Source of the DNA: Oligoflexia bacterium
GTDB taxonomy: Bacteria > Bdellovibrionota > Bdellovibrionia > Bdellovibrionales > Bdellovibrionaceae
Direction: 5' to 3'
DNA length: 64,000 nucleotides
Assembly: GCA_016861345.1 (NCBI GenBank)
Contig: BOLD01000011.1
Coordinates: 51,511 to 115,510 of the forward strand
Shown here: positions 42,791-52,321 of the stretch, in pieces
Position numbering within the stretch: the stretch's first letter is position 1
Layout of the letters: each line of letters starts with the position of its first letter
Position numbers and translations under genes: made by a program
The notes under the pieces: model-generated
What the model was told of the DNA's origin: nothing
Seen by the model: only the letters and a program-made list of their open reading frames with translations
Database searches by the model: none

Positions 42791-42793
42791 AAG

Positions 42794-43162
42794 ATGTTCA
42801 TCCGATTTTTTGTGTTTTTGATCACGTTGTATTGGGGGGTAAGAAGTTTGGCTTCAATACAAACCCAGTGTCAGGTTATTCAGCAATCTCAGGGATCAAA
42901 ACAAATTTCATCTTTGAGAATTCAAAATCAAGGTAATGGTAAAGGCGTCATGAGCCTGATAACTCAGCGATTTGGTGGCGATCATCTTGAGATTATAAAT
43001 AGTGAAGGTCAGCTTAAAAACGAAGGTAAACTTATTGCCTTTGCGGGAGAATCCAAGCTTGGCCGAACAGCATTATTAGTAAAGGACAATGTTGGAACCG
43101 TGACAATTCGGGACAACCAATTTACAGTCGTTTGCAAGGAGTCTTTAAAGACAATCAAGTGA
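42794..43162 (+). CDS. Small exported hypothetical protein
   Basis: A 122-residue protein with a signal peptide (MFIRFFVFLITLYWGVRSLA, cleavage near LAS). The mature part is beta-rich with two Cys (TQCQVI and VVCKES) near its ends that may pair. The ATG at 42794 is the likely start; an in-frame TTG at 42782 falls in the hairpin arm. Ends seven bases before the next small exported protein. Unknown function. Confidence 0.65.
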   Translation: MFIRFFVFLITLYWGVRSLASIQTQCQVIQQSQGSKQISSLRIQNQGNGKGVMSLITQRFGGDHLEIINSEGQLKNEGKLIAFAGESKLGRTALLVKDNVGTVTIRDNQFTVVCKESLKTIK

Positions 43163-43169
43163 GGTGATC

Positions 43170-43712
43170 GTGAAATTGAAGTGGTTGGTTATTCTTTTTA
43201 CCGCTTCATTCCTGGCTCACTTCAGTCAAGCCACCCAAGATGTTCTTCAGGGTGATTGGAAAACGGAATGTTTAATTCTTGAAGAAGATGTTGTTCAATC
43301 CAAAATCAACATTCAAGAAAACATTTGGACTTCGATCCATACGGGTTATGAAGATGAAAAGTGTCAAAGGCCCTACCTGGAATTTCGACAAGTTCAAAAG
43401 GCATTAGTCCTTGGAGCTGATCTTGATTTAACGGCGATTGAATCATCCTATACTCCATTAACAAACGAAATTTCCGAAGCACTCAATTTAATTCGATACT
43501 GCGGAATTGAGACTTGGAAGATGGGCGAAGCACAAATTGTGAACGGAAAAGAGTGCCAAGATTTTCAGGCACCTAAAATCGGAAGTGTTTTGTATACGAC
43601 TTATAAAATATCAGTAGGTCGTCTTTATTTAGGAAGACCTGGAAAAGGGAAACGTGGTCAGACTGCTGAGGATCGGCTCAGCGAGTATGAGACATATTTT
43701 TATTCAAAATGA
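43170..43712 (+). CDS. Exported hypothetical protein
   Basis: A 180-residue protein from a GTG at 43170, five bases after GAGG. Signal peptide MKLKWLVILFTASFLAHFSQA, then LQGDWKTECLI and about 155 polar residues with four Cys, two likely disulfides, consistent with a periplasmic fold. It lies nine bases before the RND pump gene, so the pair may be co-translated and this could be an accessory protein, but it bears no resemblance to a membrane-fusion protein. Family not recognised. Confidence 0.7.
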   Translation: MKLKWLVILFTASFLAHFSQATQDVLQGDWKTECLILEEDVVQSKINIQENIWTSIHTGYEDEKCQRPYLEFRQVQKALVLGADLDLTAIESSYTPLTNEISEALNLIRYCGIETWKMGEAQIVNGKECQDFQAPKIGSVLYTTYKISVGRLYLGRPGKGKRGQTAEDRLSEYETYFYSK

Positions 43713-43721
43713 TGGGGCATC

Positions 43722-46700
43722 ATGGCTGAACTATCGATACGACGACCTGTTTTTATCACCTGTTTATTTATTCTCATTTTGGCAGTAGGTGGTCTAAGTC
43801 TAAAATTTCTTGCTGTAGATCTATTTCCAAATGTGAATTTTCCCATAGTGACGGTCACCACAGTCTATCCAGGTGCGGGGCCGAGCGAAGTTGAAAATCT
43901 GGTTTCTAAAAAACTGGAAGAAGAATTAAGCCCCATCGCTGGGATTAAATCGTTACGATCCATCAGCCGTGAGGGAGCTTCAGTTGTTATTGTCGAGTTT
44001 CAATTAAAAACAGACATTAAATATGCAGAACAACAAGTTAGAGATCGTACGTCTTCGGCACGAAATAAATTGCCAACAGATATAAAAGATCCTGTTATTC
44101 GTCGAGTCGATCCTGCTGACCAACCGATTCTGATTCTCTCACTGGCTCCGCAAAAAGAAATGTCACAGGCTCAATTATTTGATTTGGCCGATCAAGTGGT
44201 TAAACCGCGAATTGAGCAAGTGGAGCAAGTCGGTCTTGTGGATATAGTCGGGGGAAGAAAAAGAGAGATTCGAGTTGAGATGGATGTGGATCAACTGCGT
44301 GAGTTTGATCTATCAGCCTCGAGCATTCGGCGAAGACTTTCGACTTCTGGAAAAAATATTCCAGCAGGAAAAGTTGATAAAGAAGTTCAGTCGAGTGTTT
44401 TTAGAACAATGGGTGAATTTCGATCAATTCAGGAAATTGAACAGGTGCCTATTAATTTCTTCAACAATGAAAATTCGATCCGCTTAGGGCAAGTGGCCAA
44501 GGTTCATGATGGTCTTGTTGAGGAGCAAACAAGAACATTTGTGAACGGGAAAAAAGGTCTTCTTTTTCAAGTGTATCGTCAATCTGGTGCAAACACAGTT
44601 CAGGTTGCCGATAATATCAAGAAACAGGTTGAGAAAATCAATCTTGAGCTGACGGGGAAAGGGACGGTGTCTGTCGTTCGTGATGGCGCAAAACCAATTC
44701 GGGCTAATATTACCGATGTGAAAGAATCTATAATGATCGGTATGGTTTTAACAATTATCGTCGTCTTTTTCTTTCTTGCTAGCTTCAGGTCGACATTTAT
44801 TACAAGTCTTGCTCTGCCAAACTCATTACTGGGAGCCTTTATTCTCATGGCGGTGGCAGGATTTAGTATCAATATTATGACATTACTTGCTCTTTCATTA
44901 GCAGTTGGTCTTTTAATTGATGATGCAATTGTTGTTCGAGAAAATATATTCCGACATATTGAAATGGGTAAGTCTCCTAAAATTGCAGCACGCGAAGGGA
45001 CCAATGAGGTTCTCATGGCGGTTGTGGCAACCACAATGACTGTTATCGCGGTTTTTGGTCCAATTGGATTTCTGCAGGGTATGGTGGGACAATTTTTTAA
45101 AGAGTTTGGACTAACAATTTGCTTTGCAATGTTGATCAGTTTGTTTGATGCCTTAACTATGGCTCCCATGATGTCGGCTTATTTTGCAGGAAAGCATAAT
45201 GTGCTACCAACATCGAAAATCGGACTTTTTGTGCATCGATGGCTAAAGTGCTTTGATCGATTTCAAACCCGTCTTGAAGATTATTATGTCGTCTTGTTAA
45301 GGTGGGCCATGAATCACCGATTGAAGATTCTCGGGGGGGCGGTTTTAATTTTTGTGGTCAGTCTTCTCGTCGCGGCGAAAGTTCCAAAAACATTTTTACC
45401 TCCTCAGGATAACGGAGAATTTAGTGTTGCGATTGACTTAAAACCAGGCACAAGTCTGGCTGCAATGTCCAAGCTGGCTGAAGAGATTGAAGCGATGATT
45501 CGAAAAAATCCTGAAGTGAGCAATGTGATTCTCGTTGTTGGAGAAAAAGACGGGGAACCCAATAAGGCCTCTTATTTTATTACTTTGGTTGATGCAAAAA
45601 AACGAAAAGTGAATACATCTCAGATGAAAGATGTCATTCGTGATCAACTGAAGCCTTATGCCTATGCAAACCCTGTGGTTAAGGATAATGACGGTGTAGG
45701 CAGTGGACAACGACCTTTTACATTAAATATTATTGGTCAAGATATGAAGCAGCTTGAAGAGGTCGCTCAAGGTGTTTATGCTAAATTGAAAGTGCATCCT
45801 GGATTAAAGGATGTGGATTTGAATTATCGTCCTGGAAAACCAGAGGTTCAGATTCAAATTGATCCCATGAAGTCACTTCGAGTGGGTGTTTTAACGGCCG
45901 ATGTGGGGGATGAACTTCGATCGCTGGTCGAGGGAGTTGTCCCGGCTGTTTACCGTGAAGAAGGGCGTGAATACGACATCCGAATTCGCTTGAAAGAAGA
46001 TCAGCGGGACCTTGTTGAAAGGTTAAAGCAAATTCGAGTGGCGAATATGAACGGACGATTAACAAATATTACAAATGTGGCTGAAATTAAAATGACCACT
46101 GGACCAACCAGCATCAATCGTGAAGATCGTCAAAGATATATTTCCATTATGGCGGATATCGCGCCAAACGGACCTGGTCTTGGTGGTGTGATCAATGATG
46201 TGAAAAAAATGTTTGAGACAGAAAATCCACTTCCACAAGGGATGAGATATCGCTTCACGGGACAAGCAGAGAATTTTGGAGAGCTGTTGGTCAACATGGT
46301 GATCGCAATGGGACTTGGAATTTTGTTTATTTATCTTGTTCTTGCTAGCCTTTATGAGTCCTTTATTATTCCCTTCACAATCATGCTCGTCCTTCCTTTG
46401 GCAGCCTGTGGAGCTTTCTACGCTCTCTATATAACACGAGCATCGTTGGATTTGTTTTCGATGATTGGTGTGGTGATGCTTTTAGGTATCGCAACGAAGA
46501 ACTCGATTATTCTTGTGGACTACATTCATCAACAAATTGAAAAAGGTAAGTCACTGACGGATTCAATTCTAGAAGCTGGCAAAACAAGACTTCGTCCAAT
46601 TCTAATGACGAGCTTTGCTCTGATTGCAGGTATGCTTCCTGTTGCGATTGGATTAAATGAAGCATCGAAACAAAGAACAAGTATGGGTATTGCTATTATT

Positions 46701-46829
46701 GGGGGGTTGATTAGCTCCACATTGCTGACCCTTGTTGTTGTTCCAGCGGCCTATTCCTATATTGAGCGATTCAGGCTCTGGATGAATAGAATGTTTGGCA
46801 AGGTCAGTGGCGAAAGTCATTCAGAGTGA
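43722..46829 (+). CDS. RND-family efflux pump inner-membrane protein (AcrB/MdtB-like)
   Basis: A 1035-residue proton-driven RND transporter with the usual layout: helix 1 (about 10-30), large periplasmic domain, helices 2-6 (about 330-475), helix 7, second periplasmic loop, and helices 8-12 (about 855-1015). The helix-4 segment LSLAVGLLIDDAIVVREN holds the proton-relay Asp-Asp and GIATKNSIILVDYI is on helix 10-11. PNVNFPIVTVTTVYPGAGPSEVE is near the N-terminus. Gene neighbours include no membrane-fusion protein or TolC-type channel, so it depends on partners elsewhere. Substrate unknown. Confidence 0.93.
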   Translation: MAELSIRRPVFITCLFILILAVGGLSLKFLAVDLFPNVNFPIVTVTTVYPGAGPSEVENLVSKKLEEELSPIAGIKSLRSISREGASVVIVEFQLKTDIKYAEQQVRDRTSSARNKLPTDIKDPVIRRVDPADQPILILSLAPQKEMSQAQLFDLADQVVKPRIEQVEQVGLVDIVGGRKREIRVEMDVDQLREFDLSASSIRRRLSTSGKNIPAGKVDKEVQSSVFRTMGEFRSIQEIEQVPINFFNNENSIRLGQVAKVHDGLVEEQTRTFVNGKKGLLFQVYRQSGANTVQVADNIKKQVEKINLELTGKGTVSVVRDGAKPIRANITDVKESIMIGMVLTIIVVFFFLASFRSTFITSLALPNSLLGAFILMAVAGFSINIMTLLALSLAVGLLIDDAIVVRENIFRHIEMGKSPKIAAREGTNEVLMAVVATTMTVIAVFGPIGFLQGMVGQFFKEFGLTICFAMLISLFDALTMAPMMSAYFAGKHNVLPTSKIGLFVHRWLKCFDRFQTRLEDYYVVLLRWAMNHRLKILGGAVLIFVVSLLVAAKVPKTFLPPQDNGEFSVAIDLKPGTSLAAMSKLAEEIEAMIRKNPEVSNVILVVGEKDGEPNKASYFITLVDAKKRKVNTSQMKDVIRDQLKPYAYANPVVKDNDGVGSGQRPFTLNIIGQDMKQLEEVAQGVYAKLKVHPGLKDVDLNYRPGKPEVQIQIDPMKSLRVGVLTADVGDELRSLVEGVVPAVYREEGREYDIRIRLKEDQRDLVERLKQIRVANMNGRLTNITNVAEIKMTTGPTSINREDRQRYISIMADIAPNGPGLGGVINDVKKMFETENPLPQGMRYRFTGQAENFGELLVNMVIAMGLGILFIYLVLASLYESFIIPFTIMLVLPLAACGAFYALYITRASLDLFSMIGVVMLLGIATKNSIILVDYIHQQIEKGKSLTDSILEAGKTRLRPILMTSFALIAGMLPVAIGLNEASKQRTSMGIAIIGGLISSTLLTLVVVPAAYSYIERFRLWMNRMFGKVSGESHSE

Positions 46830-46910
46830 TGAGTTAATGCTTAATAACTAAGCACGTCATGCGGGTTTCAAATTGATTCTTTAGTGATCAATGAATAAGT
46901 CATTTGTCAT

Positions 46911-49370
46911 ATGCAAGAGACCTCAAATTTAACACCCCTTATGAAGCAGTATTGGGACATTAAAAGCCTTCATTCTGACAAAATTCTATTATTTCGAATG
47001 GGTGATTTTTTTGAGATGTTTTATGATGATGCTGTCAAAGCAGCGCCACTTTTAGGAATTGCGCTCACATCAAGAAATAAAAAAGCTCAAGATGAAACAC
47101 CCATGTGCGGGATGCCTCACCATTCAATCGGTGGTCCGATTAATAAGCTTTTATCTGCAGGACTTAAAGTTGCCATCTGTGATCAAATCGAGGATCCAAA
47201 AACTGCAAAGGGTATTGTCAAAAGAGCAGTGACTCGAATTCTGACTCCAGGAATGGTCTATGATTCAGACACTCTTGAATCAAGTTTAGCTCATTACATT
47301 GCATGCTATGATTCTGAAGTGCTGGCTTGTGTAGATACAACAACGGGCGAAGCATTTTACTTTTCACCCTGTGAGGAATCCACTTTTCAACGTTTGATTG
47401 AAATTCTTCCAATTGCAGAACTGATTTTACCTGAATCAAAAGAGTTGCCCTATCAGGGATTAATTAGTTTGCATCAAGGTCTTGTTGATGAAAATCATCA
47501 GTTACTCACGGCGGGTGCTCCCTATGCGGCAAGAAGATTAATTTCATATATCTTGTCTCTTGGCGGAGGGGATCAGATTCAAGTGATTCAAAAATTTGAA
47601 CCTCGTGAGATTCATGGACGAATGGACTTATCGCAGGTGACAATTCGTCATCTTGAAATCTTCTCAAACTACAAGGGTGAAGATCAAGGAACTTTGTTTC
47701 GAGCTGTGAACCGTACACAAACATCTGCAGGAGCTAGGCTTCTTCGAAGTCGGCTCAGTTTTCCCCTGACAGCTCAAAGTGAAATCGAAAAACGACTTGA
47801 TCATGTTCAAAGATGGCTCGGCGATGTCCCTAACTTAAAGCGCATTCGTGAAATTTTAGGACAAATGGGAGATATCGAGCGAAGGCTTGGAAAAATCACT
47901 CAATCTCAGTGTCATGGACGAGATCTTTTAGCTTTAGCCCAATCTATTCATGCAGGTTTGTCAGCTTTAAAAATTGCCAAATCAGATTTTAATCAAAATT
48001 ATTTACTGAATTTAGCTCAAAAGATTGAAACAACATTGGTCGAAGAGCCTCCGTTTCAGACCCGTCAGGGCCATATGATTCGTCAAGGCGTTCATCCACA
48101 GTTGGATGAATATATTGTCTTGACGACAGATACCCAGGGGCTTTTGCAAAAAATGGAAGAGCGTGAAAAAGAAGCCACTGGAATTTCAAGCCTCAAGATC
48201 CGTTACAATAACGTATTTGGGTATTATATTGAGATTACAAACACGCATAAAGATAAGGCGCCTTCGCATTATATGCGTAAGCAAACTTTGGCCAATGCTG
48301 AACGTTACTGCACAGATGAATTAGTTGAATTGGAAAAGAAAGTCCTTTCTGCTCAGACAAAGCGCTTTGATCTTGAATTTGAAATCTTTGATCAATTGAG
48401 AAAAGAGATTATTGAGAATGCAAGTCAGTGTCTGCAGCTCGCCCAGTTGGCGTCAGAGCTAGATGTCTCGACCTCTTTGGCTTGGTTATCATTAGAGCGA
48501 AAATACACTCGACCTTTGTTTACGAATGGTCAGCTGCAATTGGTAAATTGCCGTCATCCGGTGGTTGAGCAAACAGTGAAAAAAACTTTTATTCCCAATT
48601 CAATTGAGCTCGACAAGTCGGGGTGTTTACTTTTAACCGGTCCCAATATGGCCGGAAAAAGCACGATCATGCGCCAGGTGGCCTTGATCGCTATTTTAGC
48701 TCAGACCGGAGCCTATGTCCCGGCAGAGAGTGCAAAATTACCTATCTTTGATCACCTTTTTACTCGAATTGGAGCCAGTGATCAGCTTTCAGAGGGTTTA
48801 TCAACATTTATGGTTGAGATGACTGAGACATCTGAAATGATCAAAAAGGCGACATCGAAAAGTCTTTTGATTTTAGATGAAGTCGGCCGAGGAACTTCGA
48901 CCTTTGATGGAATGAGTTTAGCTCAGGCTATCTTGGAACATATTTTAACAGAGATTCGCTGTTTAACATTTTTTGCGACTCATTATCATGAGCTAACGGC
49001 TTTGCATAAAAACTATCCTCATTTGAAAAATGCTCATATGAGTGTAGGAGAAAGAAATGGAGAGATTCACTTTCTTCACACATTAAAAGATGGGCCGGCT
49101 CAAAAATCCTACGGAATTCAAGTGGCCAGACTGGCTGGTTTGCCTCAAAAGCTAACAAAGAGAGCAGAAGCTTTGCTTAAAAATCATGAAAAGCAAAACC
49201 TGACAGATTTGAATCAGTTGTCATTAATGGATTATGTATCTGAAAATGATTCTGAGCCTATTATTGAAGCTCACCCCTTAATTGAGAAAATTAAAAAATA
49301 CCCTGCAATGAATGTGACTCCCTTGCAGGCCCTTCAGCAAATTGCCGAGTGGCAAAAAGAGCTCAATTAA
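46911..49370 (+). CDS. mutS: DNA mismatch repair protein MutS
   Basis: An 819-residue mismatch-recognition ATPase. MKQYWDIKSLHSDKILLFRMGDFFEMFYDDA includes the mismatch-contact Phe-x-Glu (in DFFEMF); clamp and lever helices follow, then Walker A GPNMAGKST, DEVGRGTSTFDGMSLA and FFATHYHELTAL. Length is near that of the E. coli protein. No clear ribosome site precedes the ATG; GTCAT is all that is near. No mutL in the window. Separated from the RND gene by 81 bases. Confidence 0.97.
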   Translation: MQETSNLTPLMKQYWDIKSLHSDKILLFRMGDFFEMFYDDAVKAAPLLGIALTSRNKKAQDETPMCGMPHHSIGGPINKLLSAGLKVAICDQIEDPKTAKGIVKRAVTRILTPGMVYDSDTLESSLAHYIACYDSEVLACVDTTTGEAFYFSPCEESTFQRLIEILPIAELILPESKELPYQGLISLHQGLVDENHQLLTAGAPYAARRLISYILSLGGGDQIQVIQKFEPREIHGRMDLSQVTIRHLEIFSNYKGEDQGTLFRAVNRTQTSAGARLLRSRLSFPLTAQSEIEKRLDHVQRWLGDVPNLKRIREILGQMGDIERRLGKITQSQCHGRDLLALAQSIHAGLSALKIAKSDFNQNYLLNLAQKIETTLVEEPPFQTRQGHMIRQGVHPQLDEYIVLTTDTQGLLQKMEEREKEATGISSLKIRYNNVFGYYIEITNTHKDKAPSHYMRKQTLANAERYCTDELVELEKKVLSAQTKRFDLEFEIFDQLRKEIIENASQCLQLAQLASELDVSTSLAWLSLERKYTRPLFTNGQLQLVNCRHPVVEQTVKKTFIPNSIELDKSGCLLLTGPNMAGKSTIMRQVALIAILAQTGAYVPAESAKLPIFDHLFTRIGASDQLSEGLSTFMVEMTETSEMIKKATSKSLLILDEVGRGTSTFDGMSLAQAILEHILTEIRCLTFFATHYHELTALHKNYPHLKNAHMSVGERNGEIHFLHTLKDGPAQKSYGIQVARLAGLPQKLTKRAEALLKNHEKQNLTDLNQLSLMDYVSENDSEPIIEAHPLIEKIKKYPAMNVTPLQALQQIAEWQKELN

Positions 49371-49468
49371 ACCTCTTAAGGATTTAATTTTCTGTATTAT
49401 TTTCAACATGATCATGAGCCAATAGGCATCTGGTTCGATATTGAATATAACCGCCTTTTGAGGTTGGT

Positions 49469-50332
49469 GTGAGATATTTCATATTACTTTTTTTGTGGAT
49501 TTTATCTGTCGCCTTGATGGGTTGTTATCAAAATCAGAGTTTAAAAGTCACTTCATTGGAAACCGCAGATTCGATTATTGGAGGAAGTATTGCGACCCCT
49601 AGTGAGTTTCCATTCCTTGTGAATATTTGGCTGAATACTCCAAAAGATAATTATGTAGCTCACCATTGTGGTGGAAGTCTTATTCACAAAAAGTGGGTTT
49701 TAACAGCGGCTCACTGTGTTCTTCAGGATGCCTCTGATCGATCCGAGGGTTTAATTAAATCTAAAGATCTGCAGCTTTATCTAGGTAGTATTCAGGTGAG
49801 TGGTGAGGGTGGACGATTGTTAAAAGTTAAGTCGATTCAAATTCATCCTCAGTTTTCTTGGCCTCACTACGACGTTGCCCTGATTGAGCTATTGAACGAG
49901 ATTCAAGATGTTCCTGTGCTTTCATTAAACACAGTGCCGATTCAAGATTTTAAATTACCAATGAATGCAATTGTTATGGGTTGGGGATTAACAGATAAAG
50001 AAGGTCGTGTTGATGCTGAAATTGTCAATAAAGTATCAGTGCCAGTGACTTCGAGCAAGATATGCACTCAGGATGAGTTTGTTCGGAAAAAGGGCTGGAA
50101 AATATCAGAGGATATACTTTGTGTTGAAACAAATCTGAATACCCGCTCTTCTTGCCCTGGGGATAGTGGGGGGCCATTGATTACCTCAAAAAATGGTCAA
50201 TATGTTCAAATTGGCATTGTCAGTTGGGGGTCGGCATGTCGTTGGCCTTTTGATAAGATTCAATCAAATATTGAAGGTTATGCGAATGTGGCGTATGTCT
50301 ATGGATGGATACAACAGGTGATCAATAAATAG
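49469..50332 (+). CDS. Exported S1 (chymotrypsin-fold) serine protease, lipoprotein
   Basis: A 287-residue protease from a GTG start. Signal peptide with lipobox ALMGC (Cys19), a short pro-segment, then SIIGGSIATPSEFPF, where Ile-Ile-Gly-Gly marks the activation cleavage. Catalytic His82 (TAAHC), Asp135 (HYDVALIEL) and Ser233 (CPGDSGGPLI). Six Cys placed for the three conserved disulfides. The residue six before the catalytic Ser is Ser, not the Asp of trypsin, so cleavage after large hydrophobic residues is more likely than after Lys/Arg. First of a run of exported proteins; the next gene follows by eight bases. Confidence 0.93.
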   Translation: MRYFILLFLWILSVALMGCYQNQSLKVTSLETADSIIGGSIATPSEFPFLVNIWLNTPKDNYVAHHCGGSLIHKKWVLTAAHCVLQDASDRSEGLIKSKDLQLYLGSIQVSGEGGRLLKVKSIQIHPQFSWPHYDVALIELLNEIQDVPVLSLNTVPIQDFKLPMNAIVMGWGLTDKEGRVDAEIVNKVSVPVTSSKICTQDEFVRKKGWKISEDILCVETNLNTRSSCPGDSGGPLITSKNGQYVQIGIVSWGSACRWPFDKIQSNIEGYANVAYVYGWIQQVINK

Positions 50333-50340
50333 GGAGCCTT

Positions 50341-50688
50341 ATGTTCATATTACTTCTCGGTTTAATTCAATCAGCGGTGGCCTCGACGTTTATTAATTTG
50401 AGTGGAGATTGGGATTTAGGTGAAGGCAAAGCTGCTCTGAGAGTTCATCATGCAGAAATGGACCGTTTAGATGTTTTGTATTGTAAACGAAAGACACTGA
50501 TTCAGAAAAACGTTTGCACTGATACAACTGTTTATGAATTTTATTATGATCCCTCAATAGAGGCCTTTGTTCTTAACGAAGCAGATGGGCGATTGATTTT
50601 CATCTATCCAAAAGATGAAAAGACTCTTCATTACAAATTTAAGGGATCCTGGGGTTCTGATGAATTTGATGGGCATCGGATACGCTAA
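50341..50688 (+). CDS. Small exported hypothetical protein
   Basis: A 115-residue protein with signal peptide MFILLLGLIQSAVAS and mature part SGDWDLGEGKAALRVHH, beta-rich, with two Cys (in LYCKRK and NVCTDT) that may pair. AGGGAG precedes the ATG, eight bases after the protease stop, so they are probably co-transcribed; an inhibitor or chaperone for the protease is a possibility but not shown. No family recognised. Confidence 0.65.
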   Translation: MFILLLGLIQSAVASTFINLSGDWDLGEGKAALRVHHAEMDRLDVLYCKRKTLIQKNVCTDTTVYEFYYDPSIEAFVLNEADGRLIFIYPKDEKTLHYKFKGSWGSDEFDGHRIR

Positions 50689-50838
50689 GTCCATACCTTA
50701 AGTTCTTGTTTTTATATGACAATTTTGGTCACTCTGTAGGGGTTCTAACACCTCTTGTGCATTAAATAGAATGAGTTGATTTTAAGCGGGCATTGAATTT
50801 GAACCACTCCCTAGGGATTTAAACCATAAGGAGTCATT

Positions 50839-51441
50839 ATGAAAATTCAAAGTTTTATCAGTGTATTTGTCGCCAGTCTTATTGCCACTCAGCCTGTATT
50901 TGCACAGCTTCAAGCTGCAGATATGATGGCAGCCGCAAAACAGACCGAAGGTCTAACTGAGCAAAGAGCTGGACAGATTATTCAAAAAAATGAAGAGCTC
51001 ATTAAAGAAATTCAAAAAGTCGAAGCTCAGATTGAGGAAGCAAAGAAGAAAATTGAGACCAACACTAAAGATGCAAAAAGATCAGCGAAAATTGCCATTG
51101 GTATTGGTGTTGTCTTCGCTGGAGCACTTGCGGCTGGAGTGGGAGCTCAATTTCTAGATTCAAGAAATGCAGCATCAAGTATTCATGCTGTGCGAAGACT
51201 TATTGTTGAGGTCTCTGAACGCATTATCACTTTAGGAGCTGGTGCTCATGGTGAAGAAGGGCAGATGCGACTGATGATGATGTTTATTGTTGAAATGATG
51301 GCTGCTGTTGGATTTGGAGTTAACGCTGGAGTTAATGTTGTGCAAGTTGAGTTCTTCAATAAGAAAGAATTAGCCTCGCTTGAATTAATGCTTTCAAACC
51401 TAAAGACAAGACTTCAGGCTGAAAATCAAAGCTTGAGATAA
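50839..51441 (+). CDS. Exported protein with coiled coil and two hydrophobic segments
   Basis: A 200-residue protein. Signal peptide MKIQSFISVFVASLIATQPVFA, then a heptad-rich coiled coil (about 35-85, EELIKEIQKVEAQIEEAKKK), then hydrophobic stretches at about 87-108 (AIGIGVVFAGALAAGVGAQF) and 138-165 (MMMFIVEMMAAVGFGVNAG), and a final amphipathic helix. A Met/Ala/Gly-rich segment and coiled coil recall pore-forming or membrane-remodelling proteins, but I know no family. AAGGAG precedes the ATG. The following exported gene begins seven bases after. Confidence 0.7.
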   Translation: MKIQSFISVFVASLIATQPVFAQLQAADMMAAAKQTEGLTEQRAGQIIQKNEELIKEIQKVEAQIEEAKKKIETNTKDAKRSAKIAIGIGVVFAGALAAGVGAQFLDSRNAASSIHAVRRLIVEVSERIITLGAGAHGEEGQMRLMMMFIVEMMAAVGFGVNAGVNVVQVEFFNKKELASLELMLSNLKTRLQAENQSLR

Positions 51442-51448
51442 TTTTTGT

Positions 51449-52300
51449 ATGAAAAGCCTGATTCTTTGTTTTTTTCTTATGATTGGACAGTCGGCACTTG
51501 GTTACAACCAGTGCCGATTTGTTCATTTTAATAAAGCAGAGCAGGCTATGGCCCAATCACTTTTGCGAGATTCTGATTACTTTATGAAATCAGAATGGGC
51601 ACTTCGCGAACAGATCAGGCAGGAATCATATCGCCAGCATGGTCCAGATATTCAAGTCCAAGATATATTTAAATTGGACGCCTTTGAGCAATCCAAACGA
51701 GCCCTACAGCTTATGGTTGCTCAGGAACTTGCGTATCAAGGGGTTCAATCGTTAAGAATAAGTCCTGATTTTCATTTAAAATTAAGGCAGCGTTTATCAT
51801 TTTTTATGAGGTCACGGCATTTTGAATATTTTGGTATGGCCTCTTCAATTTATTTTGTAGCGACCCATGGTGGTTTGCCATTTTTGCCAGAATTTCGATT
51901 TTTGAAATTAAAGGCTGAGGAATTAAATACTTTAATCTTAAATGGAGTTGATTCACCCGAAGGCCAAGCTATTGTTCGAGAAAAAGCTCGTTCTGCTCGA
52001 CTGCAGTCGATAGGAGAGCTTGCTCGAAGAGCCTATTTGGTGCTCACAATGGCTGTTGCGATGTACATCCTGTCAGATGAAATTGACAAAGAAGATGAAA
52101 AAGCTGCCAGAGAGGCCTTTATTAAACTTTTTAATCACTACAACAAAGTTCTAGAGTCAAAGCAAGAAGTCAAAACGAAGCTTGATCTTCATTATGAACT
52201 AACGCTGACTAATTTAGAGAATAAGTATCAAAGACATCTGACATCGAATGAAAGAAGTGAGCTTTGTCAGATTATTAATAGTCCACAAAATTGCCGTTGA
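51449..52300 (+). CDS. Exported hypothetical protein
   Basis: A 283-residue protein with signal peptide MKSLILCFFLMIGQSALG and a helical, charged mature part containing one further hydrophobic stretch (about 195-212, AYLVLTMAVAMYILSD). Ends with a Cys pair (LCQIINSPQNC). It has no clear ribosome site and starts seven bases after the coiled-coil gene, so translation is likely coupled. It ends 21 bases before the phosphatase gene. No recognised family. Confidence 0.65.
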   Translation: MKSLILCFFLMIGQSALGYNQCRFVHFNKAEQAMAQSLLRDSDYFMKSEWALREQIRQESYRQHGPDIQVQDIFKLDAFEQSKRALQLMVAQELAYQGVQSLRISPDFHLKLRQRLSFFMRSRHFEYFGMASSIYFVATHGGLPFLPEFRFLKLKAEELNTLILNGVDSPEGQAIVREKARSARLQSIGELARRAYLVLTMAVAMYILSDEIDKEDEKAAREAFIKLFNHYNKVLESKQEVKTKLDLHYELTLTNLENKYQRHLTSNERSELCQIINSPQNCR

Positions 52301-52321
52301 TAAAATTGAGTAGGAGATGAT

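Noticed and set aside
44600..45169. 189-codon frame antisense to the RND pump
   Set aside because: It mirrors the membrane-helix codons of a full-length RND gene and has no independent start signal or homology.
46838..46854. Inverted repeat TGCTTA-ATAAC-TAAGCA after the RND gene as a terminator
   Set aside because: Only 6 bp, weakly G/C, and not followed by a T-run.
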